Shown piece by piece: positions 17,752 through 26,465 of a stretch of 64,000 bases of DNA. The stretch's first letter is position 1. Every line of letters starts with the position of its first letter. The notes beneath the pieces were generated by a model. It was not told where the DNA came from and searched no databases. It saw only the letters and a list, made by a program, of their open reading frames with translations. The stretch comes from Bin80 sp965203305 (GTDB taxonomy: Bacteria > Bacteroidota > Rhodothermia > Rhodothermales > Bin80), in NCBI GenBank assembly GCA_965203305.1, contig OZ241874.1, forward strand, positions 2,604,001-2,668,000. The letters are read 5' to 3'. The translations under genes and the position numbers were made by a program.

Positions 17752-18632
17752 TTGGACAGAAACATTCATCAACAGACCCGGGAACAGGCGATCAGAATTA
17801 TCTGGCCAGCGTCAGTGATGTCATGGCCGCACTCATATTTGTCTTTATCATCATGCTGGCCCTGTTCGCCTATCGGCTGTCAAACGTTACGGAAGAACAA
17901 ACCAATGTGACAGAAAGATTGACGGCCAGCGACGAGACGCGCGATCATATTCTTCAAGAACTTAGAGATCGGCTGGAAGAGGCTGGCATGAGTGTTGAGG
18001 TTCTTCACGAGCAGGGTGTACTTCGCCTGTCGGACAACGCGATCAATTTTGCATCTGGCAGGGATACTCCCATTCCAGAACACCGGACTAACGTAGGACG
18101 ACTGGCTCAGGCACTTTCGGAAGTTGTGCCATGCTACGCCTCCTCCGACAGGGATTCCATTATTGCCGGATCCATGGCAGAAGATGATACCCTCAACACC
18201 AATAATATCCCGTCCTATTGCCAGCAGGGTGTAATGACCTCCCCCTATATCTGTGAGGAGCAGAAATATCCATGGCTGCTGGAAACCCTGCTCATTGAGG
18301 GGCATACGGACAATGTTCCGGTATCCATCACAGGTAACCGAAGGTTTCGGGACAATCTTGAACTGTCCTCCATGCGTGCCGCGACGGTATACCGCATGAT
18401 TCTGGCCTGTGAACCGCGCATTGAGCGCATGCGCAACAGCGAAAATGTCCCTGTGCTAAGTACGAGCGGATACGGGTATACCAGACCCGCAACAGACGAT
18501 CCAGAACTCGCTGATTATAACAGGCGTATTGATCTGAGACTTCTCCTTGAACCCCCGGTGGATGCCTTGTCATCCACCGGGACAGATGTTGGGGAGCAAA
18601 TCCTACAGCGTATTGAGGAAGAGATCAAATGA
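17748..18632 (+). CDS. zorB: Zorya protein ZorB (MotB/OmpA-like)
   Basis: 294 residues. A single membrane segment at about 21-43 carries the conserved acidic residue D24 (SVSDVMAALIFVF), which corresponds to the proton-carrying Asp of MotB. The periplasmic OmpA-like peptidoglycan-binding domain spans about 90-268, with IEGHTDNVPV, NLELSSMRAATVY, GYGYTRPA and YNRRIDLRL. A loop at about 129-169 holds three Cys and may be disulphide bonded. ZorB anchors the ZorA motor to the cell wall and forms its stator-like plug. It overlaps zorA and zorC by 4 bases at each end, so the three genes are translationally coupled. Confidence 0.94.
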   Translation: MIGQKHSSTDPGTGDQNYLASVSDVMAALIFVFIIMLALFAYRLSNVTEEQTNVTERLTASDETRDHILQELRDRLEEAGMSVEVLHEQGVLRLSDNAINFASGRDTPIPEHRTNVGRLAQALSEVVPCYASSDRDSIIAGSMAEDDTLNTNNIPSYCQQGVMTSPYICEEQKYPWLLETLLIEGHTDNVPVSITGNRRFRDNLELSSMRAATVYRMILACEPRIERMRNSENVPVLSTSGYGYTRPATDDPELADYNRRIDLRLLLEPPVDALSSTGTDVGEQILQRIEEEIK

Positions 18633-20263
18633 GCGCGCAATCCCTGAAGGATGTGCTGTCCCACTGGAACGGATTTGCCAGACTTCCGGGCACGCTGGAC
18701 AGGCCGCGCAGGACGCAAAAAGCGGCGGCCGATGCTGCAAAAATTCTGGGAGGTGACATGCCACGCGAGCTGTCCGATTATGATTTGAAGAATCTGTACT
18801 GGCGGATCACTCAGTCATGGCAATGCTATCGTATACTTCCTGAACAGGAACAGATAATTGCTGGGGATTCAGGATGGGTCGGGTTCTTTGAACGGGAAGC
18901 AAATAAATCGGGATTCTCAGCCTCCAGTGATCTTCGGAGACTGCCATGGATCCTGTTCTACTCCCCCCATGAAACCATCCCAACACAGCAAACACCAACC
19001 CCCGAAAGCTGGCTGGGGGCAGATCCGACATTTGTGAACCACTACGGGAAATGGCTGTCCAAACGAAAACAGGCAAGTGCCATACGTGTGCTCTTGCGTG
19101 AATTCATTCGTGCCTATCCTGCCGAGCTGTCTACATTTGAGGAACTGCGTGTACTGCTCAAGAACCTGATTGTCGAATCAACCCGGGCATCGCTTCGGAA
19201 GTGGAGCGAGCGTTGCGAACAGTTTGATTTTCTGGAGAGGGACGGAAACCGCCTGTTCGTTGAAAAACTCCTGTCATCCGAAGATGATGCGAGAGAGGCA
19301 CTGCAGCAAACAGGTATGGAGAGCATCCTTGCGTACAGTCGTTTTCTTGAGTCTGGAATTCAGGCATATCTGGCGGAAGCTGGCAAACTTCTGGTGAGGG
19401 ACCAACTGCACTCTGATCAGCTTCACCGATTATTGCAAATCCTTGAGCATGAGGGCAAATTGCGTTTTGATTATCGTAATATGCGCATTGCAATTGCAGA
19501 GGCATTGCTGGGGCCTTTCACGGAAGAACATCAGCCGCATGAACTGCGAGAGCAGGTGGAACCCTTCTTTATGCGTCACTATGGCGATCCACGCCTCCCA
19601 TCTGGAAAACCGAACTGGGCTGGCATACCGGATGAATTTCGATCCGTTGTCACTCGATGGCTAGCCCGACAAACTCTGGATGCCTTTTTTCACCTCCTGG
19701 AAGAAACCGCTCTTGATCGCCACTGGTCCTATCGAAAAACATTCTGGATGGCATATTTTGACAATCACGCTATCCTTGATGCATGGTTTGTTCTGGGGAC
19801 TTCTGCATTGAATATTATGAGATCCCTGTCAGAGCGGAAAGATAATATCTGCGGCCAGCTTCGCGGTGCACAGAGCGATCAGTCTGTACTCCTCATGCGC
19901 ATGCATGGTGCAATCGTTGCCGAGTGGAGTCACAATGGATCCTGCCGCATCTGGCTGAACGGGAATCGCCATGCTCCCCAACTGCACAGGGAAGAGAGTC
20001 CATACTGGGGCGAAGAACTAAGAAGAGGGGCAGATTTTACTCAACCCCATTATGGCAGTCCAACCGGAGGCTGGCAGGGCGAAATTGCGTGGTGGCTGGA
20101 AAACCACATCGGAATAGAGGTTAGCCGCGAAGAATACTTGGGAATTCGCAAAGCAAAAAGCAGGTCTGATCACCGTGACAAATCCGGAAAATCTCTGGAA
20201 ACAGGGAAGGCAACGAAGGAATCGCTATGGAAGAAACTGCGCTGGTCACCTGTCAAAAGATAA
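18629..20263 (+). CDS. zorC: Zorya protein ZorC (EH-signature protein)
   Basis: 544 residues, soluble, no membrane segment. It matches the position and size of ZorC in type I Zorya, a protein with the EH-signature domain that is reported to bind DNA and act with ZorD downstream of the ZorAB motor. Visible traits are many Trp residues, the segment FRSVVTRWLARQTLDAFF, the C-terminal GGWQGEIAWWLENH and a basic tail after residue 505 that could bind DNA. No catalytic motif is recognised. It overlaps zorB by 4 bases, and zorD follows after a 72-base gap with a small hairpin. Confidence 0.9.
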   Translation: MSAQSLKDVLSHWNGFARLPGTLDRPRRTQKAAADAAKILGGDMPRELSDYDLKNLYWRITQSWQCYRILPEQEQIIAGDSGWVGFFEREANKSGFSASSDLRRLPWILFYSPHETIPTQQTPTPESWLGADPTFVNHYGKWLSKRKQASAIRVLLREFIRAYPAELSTFEELRVLLKNLIVESTRASLRKWSERCEQFDFLERDGNRLFVEKLLSSEDDAREALQQTGMESILAYSRFLESGIQAYLAEAGKLLVRDQLHSDQLHRLLQILEHEGKLRFDYRNMRIAIAEALLGPFTEEHQPHELREQVEPFFMRHYGDPRLPSGKPNWAGIPDEFRSVVTRWLARQTLDAFFHLLEETALDRHWSYRKTFWMAYFDNHAILDAWFVLGTSALNIMRSLSERKDNICGQLRGAQSDQSVLLMRMHGAIVAEWSHNGSCRIWLNGNRHAPQLHREESPYWGEELRRGADFTQPHYGSPTGGWQGEIAWWLENHIGIEVSREEYLGIRKAKSRSDHRDKSGKSLETGKATKESLWKKLRWSPVKR

Positions 20264-20277
20264 TCTATGGTGATGGA

Positions 20278-20294
20278 ATGCGGAGCTTCCGCAT
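20278..20294 (+). promoter_or_regulatory. Perfect hairpin in the zorC-zorD gap
   Basis: ATGCGGA and TCCGCAT (7-bp arms, 3-base loop GCT) in the 72-base gap before zorD. There is no T-run after it, so it is not a classical terminator. It could affect message stability or the level of the effector ZorD relative to ZorABC. The role is inferred only from position. Confidence 0.35.
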
Positions 20295-20335
20295 GTACAG
20301 AGCAGATGGGATCAACCCTCATGTCATAACATCTC

Positions 20336-23257
20336 ATGGCTACTCCCAAATTTCTGCCTGAACCCGAAGGACTCCGTGTTCAGATAGAAACCAATCAAAA
20401 AGTACCCGTAAGCGAGTGGACATCTCACCCGGATATCCCAAACTGGATGAGCGCATTCTTGCGCTTGCGTGATGATGGCCTGGCGATAGAGAAGGACGAC
20501 GGATATGCGCTACTACTCCACTGGACTGGCGTGGCCAATCTGAATGTGGATCAACTGGAGTATATGGGGCTTCCAGATGCCTGTCCATATACACTCGAAA
20601 TCACTTCTGACCAGTCCATTCTGGACACGAATTTTGATGTTCAATATGGTTTTGTCTGGAAAGGCCGGCGTGTGTTAGGCTGCAAACGGGAAGGGGCATG
20701 GCTAAGTGCAGGCAATGACCAGTTTATTCTCGTCAACCCGCTGTACGAGATTATAGAGTCAATTGACCAGTTCGGCTTCGCTGATAATCAGGGACTTGAA
20801 GGCCGGATGCTCCAGTGGGGACATATATCGGAACAGCTCCCGGACGATGCACTCGTCCCTGATCGTCTGAATTCAATCAAGATTACTGTAGCCTCGAGTT
20901 TCAAGCTCAATCCTTTCTCAAACGCGTCTGGCGAGCCGGATTTCAATCCTGTAGTCGGACAGTGGAAGATCAGCTCCAGTGAAGGAGAAGAGGAAAAACG
21001 GGAGTTCGCAAGCACCTTGCCCTCCGCACGACAAACTGATTTTGCAAAGCGATTCCGAAGGCTGAGCAGTGTCAAGCATCGGTATGCTGTTGGCGGTTCC
21101 AGTTATGTGGTGCTGACAGAGCAAGTCGAAAAAGCCCTTGCTGTCGTGCATGATGCGCAGAGATCATCTCCCGAAGAGCGTCACGAGTTCCTGCAGAATG
21201 TATCTGGATATCTGCGGGGATCTCTTGATCAGGCGGGCGGAACGGATATTGAGGTGAACGATGTGTTCTGTGATGACGGTCTGAGCGAGCGTGTCAAGGG
21301 GATCGGAGCCTGGGTTGAGCCCGTACTTCCCTGGATCGTACGAAGTTCAGAGCCGTGGCTGCCTCCGAAAGAGGTTGGACTTCAGGTGGGGGCAAGGATC
21401 CTGCAACTCCCGCCCAAAGAACTGCCGAAGCTGCTGGCGAAGGTGGAATCTGCTATTCATAATGGAGTGAAAACCGTGGTGACAAGCGAGGGAGAGGAGA
21501 TTCCCGCACACTCCGAGACAGTCTCTGGAATTAAGGAACTCATCCGTCGTTTGCCTTCCCTGAGAGAATCTTCTGATACAGACAAGCCAGAAACCGAATC
21601 ACATCTGCCGGAATCAGAGGCGAGCGCAAAGCAGGTTCTCCTGGTTATTGACAACCTGGAAGATATCCTGTTTCGGCGGGAGCGGCGCGAATGTGAGCCC
21701 GGAATATCAGGGGTAGCACCCGCATTGCAGAGCACACTGCTGCCACACCAGGAAGAAGCTCTGGAATGGCTCCTGCAGCACTGGGAAGCCGGAAACTGGG
21801 GAGCTCTGCTCGCAGACGATATGGGACTCGGCAAGACACTTGAGGCACTGGCGTTTCTTTCCTGCTTGCAAACGCACATGCGTACTCAGGGAATCCGACA
21901 CAGACCCATGCTTGTTGTCGCTCCGACCGGACTGCTGCGAAACTGGCAAGATGAGCACGAGAAGCACATGTCTGGAGACGGACTGGGACTGCCCATTCAG
22001 GCTCATGGCACCAGACTGAAGCGTCTGAAAATTCCTGCAAGCTCGGATGGTAACGAACTTGGGTACAAAATACCCCTGCCTAAGCTGGACATTGATACAC
22101 TGAAACGGGCCGCATGGGTACTGACCACCTACGAAACCCTGCGTGACTATCAGCACAGCTTCGGTCGCATTCAGTGGAGTGCCGCAGTCTTTGACGAAGC
22201 GCAGAAAATCAAGAATCCGGGAGCGCAGGTCTCGGTGGCAGCACTCGCAATGAAGATTGACTTTGCTCTGCTGATGACGGGTACCCCCGTGGAAAACCGC
22301 CCGGCAGATATCTGGTCCCTGCTGGAGCGTGTGGAACCGGGAATGTTTGGAACCCTGGACCAGTTCAGCAGAAAGCATGAGACAGGTACTTCACAGAGCA
22401 GTTCCGAACTTGACAAACTGAACCAGGCACTGACAAAGAGTAACGGGGCACCACAACTGATGCTGCGACGGCTGAAAGAGGATCATCTTTCTGGATTGCC
22501 AGAAAAAGAAGTCCATCTCCTGAATGTAGATATGCCAGGTGCGCAAGCAAAAGCATACGAGCAGGCCGTAGACTATGCCCGTATGGGAGGCGAAGGGATC
22601 TTGCAGACAATTCACCGCATCCGCATGATTTCATTACACCCGGAAGTGCCGGACGAGGACTGGAGTGATGAGGAGTACATCCAGAGGTCTGCCCGGCTCT
22701 CGGAAACATTCGCTATTCTGCAGGAGATCGCAGATCTCGGAGAAAAGGCTCTGGTCTTTCTTGAATCATTACAGATGCAGGGTTTTCTGATTGGTGCGCT
22801 TCGCCGCAAATTTCAGCTTCCTGATGATGTACTGGTCATTAATGGTTCTGTCCCCGGCGATACACGCAAGGCACGTGTGGACATATTCCAGAATCGCCAG
22901 GGATTTGATGTCATGCTCTTGTCCCCTCGTGCAGGTGGCGTGGGATTGACACTGACTGCCGCAAATCATGTGATCCATTTGTCCCGCTGGTGGAACCCTG
23001 CCGTGGAAGATCAGTGTACAGATCGCGTGTTCCGAATCGGACAGGAACGGGATGTCCATGTATATTTTCCAATGGCCATACATCCACAGTTCGGGACGGA
23101 CAGCTTTGACTGGAAACTGAATGACCTGATCACCCGAAAACGGGAAACCAACCGCCGCATCCTCTCTCCCATCAATGTAAGCGAAGGAGACAAGAAAGAT
23201 CTCTACAAAAGCATTATTGGAGAGATGTCAAAGAATAAATCCGTACCCCCACAGTAA
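20336..23257 (+). CDS. zorD: Zorya protein ZorD (SNF2-type helicase effector)
   Basis: 973 residues. An N-terminal region of about 450 residues is specific to the family. A Swi2/Snf2 ATPase follows: Q-like element LPHQEEALEWL, Walker A ADDMGLGKT with K500, LVVAPTGLLRNW, the DEAQ box at about 620 (VFDEAQKIKN), motif III LMTGTPVENR, and in the second lobe LLSPRAGGVGLTL and TDRVFRIGQERDV. In type I Zorya, ZorD is described as an ATP-dependent, autoinhibited nuclease/translocase that attacks invading DNA. I cannot point to a separate Mrr-like nuclease motif here; only about 60 residues follow motif VI. The gene is full length and the operon is intact. Confidence 0.93.
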   Translation: MATPKFLPEPEGLRVQIETNQKVPVSEWTSHPDIPNWMSAFLRLRDDGLAIEKDDGYALLLHWTGVANLNVDQLEYMGLPDACPYTLEITSDQSILDTNFDVQYGFVWKGRRVLGCKREGAWLSAGNDQFILVNPLYEIIESIDQFGFADNQGLEGRMLQWGHISEQLPDDALVPDRLNSIKITVASSFKLNPFSNASGEPDFNPVVGQWKISSSEGEEEKREFASTLPSARQTDFAKRFRRLSSVKHRYAVGGSSYVVLTEQVEKALAVVHDAQRSSPEERHEFLQNVSGYLRGSLDQAGGTDIEVNDVFCDDGLSERVKGIGAWVEPVLPWIVRSSEPWLPPKEVGLQVGARILQLPPKELPKLLAKVESAIHNGVKTVVTSEGEEIPAHSETVSGIKELIRRLPSLRESSDTDKPETESHLPESEASAKQVLLVIDNLEDILFRRERRECEPGISGVAPALQSTLLPHQEEALEWLLQHWEAGNWGALLADDMGLGKTLEALAFLSCLQTHMRTQGIRHRPMLVVAPTGLLRNWQDEHEKHMSGDGLGLPIQAHGTRLKRLKIPASSDGNELGYKIPLPKLDIDTLKRAAWVLTTYETLRDYQHSFGRIQWSAAVFDEAQKIKNPGAQVSVAALAMKIDFALLMTGTPVENRPADIWSLLERVEPGMFGTLDQFSRKHETGTSQSSSELDKLNQALTKSNGAPQLMLRRLKEDHLSGLPEKEVHLLNVDMPGAQAKAYEQAVDYARMGGEGILQTIHRIRMISLHPEVPDEDWSDEEYIQRSARLSETFAILQEIADLGEKALVFLESLQMQGFLIGALRRKFQLPDDVLVINGSVPGDTRKARVDIFQNRQGFDVMLLSPRAGGVGLTLTAANHVIHLSRWWNPAVEDQCTDRVFRIGQERDVHVYFPMAIHPQFGTDSFDWKLNDLITRKRETNRRILSPINVSEGDKKDLYKSIIGEMSKNKSVPPQ

Positions 23258-23594
23258 CACACTGTGTCATGAGGCCCGGAGGCAAGGGCCATACTTCTGC
23301 TATACTTGTAGAAGACAAAAAATGAGCCTCAATATCTCCATCCATCCTTTGATCGTCTTGTCAACAGTGCACGCCCAATTCAGGTAATCGGAGAGCTCAT
23401 GTGCCGGATGAAGGGCAAACAGAAATCCCCACGCAGACTAGCGGATTGTGAAGACGATCACAAATATACAGAAACCTCTTGCAAAAATCTCGTTTGACGG
23501 AAAAATATCGCTCTGGAAGTGCTTAAAGGCATATCAAATCAAGTATAGAGATATTTTTCTGGAGCCTCACCACGTATTCTTGTCAGACACTGAC
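23258..23594. other. Gap after Zorya with a partial family B element
   Basis: No gene seen. A family B miniature element occupies about 23470-23570: ACCTCTTGCAAAAATCTCG on the left, with a degraded right end (ATATTTTTCTGGAGCCTC). A short GC inverted repeat GGCCC/GGGCC at 23273-23290 follows zorD but lacks a T-run. Confidence 0.6.
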
Positions 23595-23807
23595 CTATCT
23601 CCGAACCCCACCAGATGCACCAAACTTATAGTCTATTCCAGCCTGTTTGAGTATCATGTTGGCCATGTGAAGCTTTTTAATCTTGGCGGGAACAGTCACT
23701 TTTATCAAGCCGTTGCCCCATATGACATGACTTCCACTAGGGTTTCTCTTCACTGAAAATCCTGCCTTCCTCATGAGTCTCTGAACCTCTCTCTCGTACC
23801 CTGCCAT
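23595..23807 (-). CDS. HicA-like mRNA interferase toxin
   Basis: 70 residues with the double-stranded RNA-binding fold pattern of HicA/YcfA: helix YEREVQRLMRKAGFSV, strand with the catalytic His in NPSGSHVIWG, strand IKVTVPA, and helix ending ANMILKQAGI. HicA toxins cleave mRNA and are neutralised by HicB. It starts 3 bases after the antitoxin-like gene at 23811-24140 on the same strand. The antitoxin-first order is unlike the classical hicAB order but is common in the DUF1902-type pairs. The N-terminus is intact and the conserved His is present, so the toxin may be functional. Confidence 0.8.
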   Translation of the reverse strand: MAGYEREVQRLMRKAGFSVKRNPSGSHVIWGNGLIKVTVPAKIKKLHMANMILKQAGIDYKFGASGGVRR

Positions 23808-23810
23808 TTC

Positions 23811-24140
23811 TCACAAGTAGGCACCTGCCGGTACATACGGAGTGTCTTCCCATAATAAGATAGGTTCTCGTGTCTGCCGGGAATGTGAAGATTGGTGAGT
23901 GAGTTCCGTGTGCTCAGGAGGTGCCTTCTGAAACGACAAGCGCAATGTAGCTGACGCGATCTCTTCGTCATTCAGTCCATGATTTGCCTGCAACAGTATG
24001 GGAACCAGACGAAGAAGCTCTGATCGCATTTCTTCATAGGTGTCCACCTCTAAAATCAATCCTCGGATAGTATTTCCGACGACTCCCATCCTGCCGTCCG
24101 GGTACAGGAAAACGGTAGCGGTGTAATCGTTCCTTTCCAT
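23811..24140 (-). CDS. HicB-like (DUF1902-type) antitoxin
   Basis: About 109 residues from MERNDYTATVFLY. The partial RNase-H-like HicB fold shows YPDGRMGVVGNTIRGLILEV, followed by the helix TYEEMRSELLRLVPILLQAN typical of the DUF1902 class. The C-terminal 45 residues are polar and not recognised. The frame is open much further upstream (to 24305), but that part runs antisense through a transposase remnant, so the start at 24140 (or 24176) is more likely. The promoter would then lie inside the remnant. It precedes the HicA-like gene with a 3-base gap. Confidence 0.7.
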   Translation of the reverse strand: MERNDYTATVFLYPDGRMGVVGNTIRGLILEVDTYEEMRSELLRLVPILLQANHGLNDEEIASATLRLSFQKAPPEHTELTHQSSHSRQTREPILLWEDTPYVPAGAYL

Positions 24141-24156
24141 AGGTATAGTCCAGTTA

Positions 24157-24793
24157 AAGGGCTGGGTTTTGTGCATGAGTAGCCATGCTATGGCTTCTTT
24201 GTTCAAACTGTGGTACAGTAATCTGAAGAGAGAGTTCCAGCGAGAGATGGAGGGGGCAGACGAGATGGTGGATGCCCTCCCCAAGGAGTGCAATGTCGGA
24301 TGCAAGCGGAATGCCCGGGGGCGGCGGCAGTCCTGGGTAGGCTGGAAGATTCCTATGGATGTAGCGGACGGGGGCGTTCCGATCAGTTGTATCGGAACCT
24401 CCGCCTCCGTGCATGATAGCTAGGTCGCCATTCCCTTGGCCAGGATGTGACCGCAGATCGGGTTCTGGCGGTTCTGTATGCTTTGATGGACAGTGCCTGT
24501 GATCCGAAACAGATGCATGCGCATACGAAAGAACTGGGGCAGGTTTCCATCCCCGGCGGGACGGAAAAGCGGCGCGGGATCAGGAAAACAGGGCGCGGCG
24601 TGTTGCCGGGTCTACGCCTTCGGAGCGCATCCGGTACCGGGAACGTTCTACGGTAGAACGCGCCTTTGCTCGGCTGAAGGATGCATTTGGCTTCCAGAAT
24701 CTGCGGGTTCGGGGGTACCAAAAGATGATGTGCCACATGATGTTTGGCGTGCTTGCGCTCACTGTGGACTCTCTTCTTCGCCTGGTAGCGTAG
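24157..24793 (+). mobile_element. Decayed IS transposase (IS5/IS4-type DDE), frameshifted
   Basis: Three pieces in + orientation read like one DDE transposase: LWYSNLKREFQREMEG...CNVGCKRNARGR..WVGWKIPMDVADGGVPIS..GTSASVHDS; then, after a TAG at 24421-24423, a piece with LYALMDSACDPKQMHAHTKELG; then in another frame STVERAFARLKDAFGFQNLRVRGYQKMMCHMMFGVLALT, ending at the TAG at about 24791-24793. The order (DVADGG, then LMDSA, then the E-bearing STVERAFARLKD...RGY block) is that of IS5-group transposases. Stops and a frameshift show it is inactive. Ends were not identified. It abuts the HicB-like gene. Confidence 0.75.
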
Positions 24794-25099
24794 ATCCAGT
24801 CAACTGGATCAGGTTTTGGGGGATGCAAACATTCGCGTCCACCGAAGTGATCGGACAGGTGCGCCCCGCTCATATAAATGAGGGACAAAATCCGTTCCGA
24901 AGAGCCTTTTCAGGGAACGAATTTGGAACAATTTCCCGCTCAAACCACCAAAAGAAGGAGATCACTCAGAAAAGTCAAGGTTCCATCCCGTACCTGGTCA
25001 GAATTCGACGGCCCCAAATCTTTTTGCAGGAGGCTCACAGAAATACGCACGACAGATGTGTGCTTCTCTTTCTGCACGATGGAATATGTTCTTGTATGT
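24794..25099. other. Gap between IS remnant and miniature element
   Basis: No gene is supported on either strand. The start may hold the remaining 3' end of the decayed IS, but no inverted repeat could be matched. Confidence 0.5.
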
Positions 25100-25389
25100 A
25101 GTGTCTGTCCGAAAATTCACAGCAACCCCAAATACGGGGGATTCCAGAGGCATTTTGCCTCACAGCGTCATGTATGGCGCGATTCAGATGCTCGTTGGCT
25201 ATGAGAGATTCGGGGAAATCTTGCACGAAGATTGCGTGTTTATGGACGCTGTTTGGGGATTTCATGCTCCAATCCGCCAAGGGGCTTCCATCTTCGTCAG
25301 AAAAAATACCAAAAAATATCTCCAAAAACCCCTCATACGCTCTCTAAATGGCATATATTGGCGATATTCTGAATTTTCGGACAGAGACT
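25100..25389. repeat. Miniature element family A, copy 3 (inverted)
   Basis: 290 bp with ends AGTGTCTGTCCGAAAATTCA and the complement closing in TTTTCGGACAGAGACT. It is flanked by ATGT at 25096-25099 and 25390-25393, a perfect 4-bp target duplication. It is inverted relative to copies 2 and 4. Confidence 0.88.
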
Positions 25390-25619
25390 ATGTAAACGTT
25401 CCGCAATTCCGTATATTCCCTTAACATACGCGAAACACTGTCCTGCCTCATGTTTTTCCTCATTTCCGGCATTGTTTCCGCGATTTTCAGGGGAAAGTCC
25501 AGAGCCTTACCCCTGTGCGAAGTACAGATCAGTCTCGTCCCTGTTGTAATATAGATGCCGAATCTCACGATCATGGATTTGAGCACAAAACTTGATTATA
25601 GATAGCACAGCGAGAGGAA

Positions 25620-26465
25620 ATGTCTGATTCCTACAGGAATTTCGTGCAAAGGCTACAACTGTTAATTCGGAAGCGGCCGTCCCTGATTACTACGACACTA
25701 AGCAACATATTCACGATGAGACTGATTGGCAACAAGACTCATGGCGATATGGCCGAAATTGCAGTCAGCGAGTTTGTTAATCAATATATGTACGACTTTA
25801 GCTCCCACCATGTCGGAAAAGACTTGTACAGGGCAAAATCCAGAGAGGAAGACATCAGGATCACTGATGAAATCAACAAACAGGAATTTCAGATCAGCAT
25901 CAAAGCGTACGGAGTTGGTCCACTACAACTCTCCACAGACAAGCACTCTTTGATGTTTCCAAGACTTGAAAGAGAGAATCCAGAAGTAACGGACAGGTCT
26001 GTAATTGAGAGTATATTTTCAGACCCGGCATTCAGCAGGTTTGACCAGATAAATGTACTGCCCCTGATCTATGATGAGAAGGAACGGCACTGTAACATAA
26101 TGCTTTTTGATTACGAGAAGGCAAGGCGAGAGGCCGCCCGCATAACTCGAGTCACTGCGGGACGCGGGAGAAGGCATCCGGTATACAGGTTCTTTGATGC
26201 TCAAGGGGAATACATCTGTGAGGTCCGTTATGGGGGAGCATCTGCTAATGCGCTTCAGCGGGGACTGTGGACCAATACAAAGACTGGCGTACAATACTTT
26301 GAAAGCATTACAAATGGATGGATTGACTATTCACACAATCTGATACTATTTCAGTTATTTTCGCATGCTCTGGTGGCAAGTGAATCAGGGCACAGCGAGG
26401 CCCTGGAGAAGGTAAAAAAGGACATTGACAAAATGAGGAAGTGTGGAGGAATGTCCGAATGCTGA
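25620..26465 (+). CDS. Probable type II restriction endonuclease
   Basis: 281 residues, soluble. The N-terminal third has a pattern compatible with a PD-(D/E)xK nuclease: GDMAEIAVSEFV with E46, then EEDIRITDE with D78, and QISIKAYG with K95. I cannot name a subtype or recognition site. The main support is context: the next gene, overlapping its end by 7 bases, is a D12-class DNA adenine methyltransferase, the normal partner of such nucleases. GGAGGA before the overlap gives a good ribosome site for the methylase. An unrelated partner protein remains possible. Confidence 0.6.
   Translation: MSDSYRNFVQRLQLLIRKRPSLITTTLSNIFTMRLIGNKTHGDMAEIAVSEFVNQYMYDFSSHHVGKDLYRAKSREEDIRITDEINKQEFQISIKAYGVGPLQLSTDKHSLMFPRLERENPEVTDRSVIESIFSDPAFSRFDQINVLPLIYDEKERHCNIMLFDYEKARREAARITRVTAGRGRRHPVYRFFDAQGEYICEVRYGGASANALQRGLWTNTKTGVQYFESITNGWIDYSHNLILFQLFSHALVASESGHSEALEKVKKDIDKMRKCGGMSEC

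Noticed and set aside
22900..23257. Separate Mrr-type nuclease domain at the ZorD C-terminus
   Set aside because: Only about 60 residues follow helicase motif VI and no D...ExK pattern is visible there.
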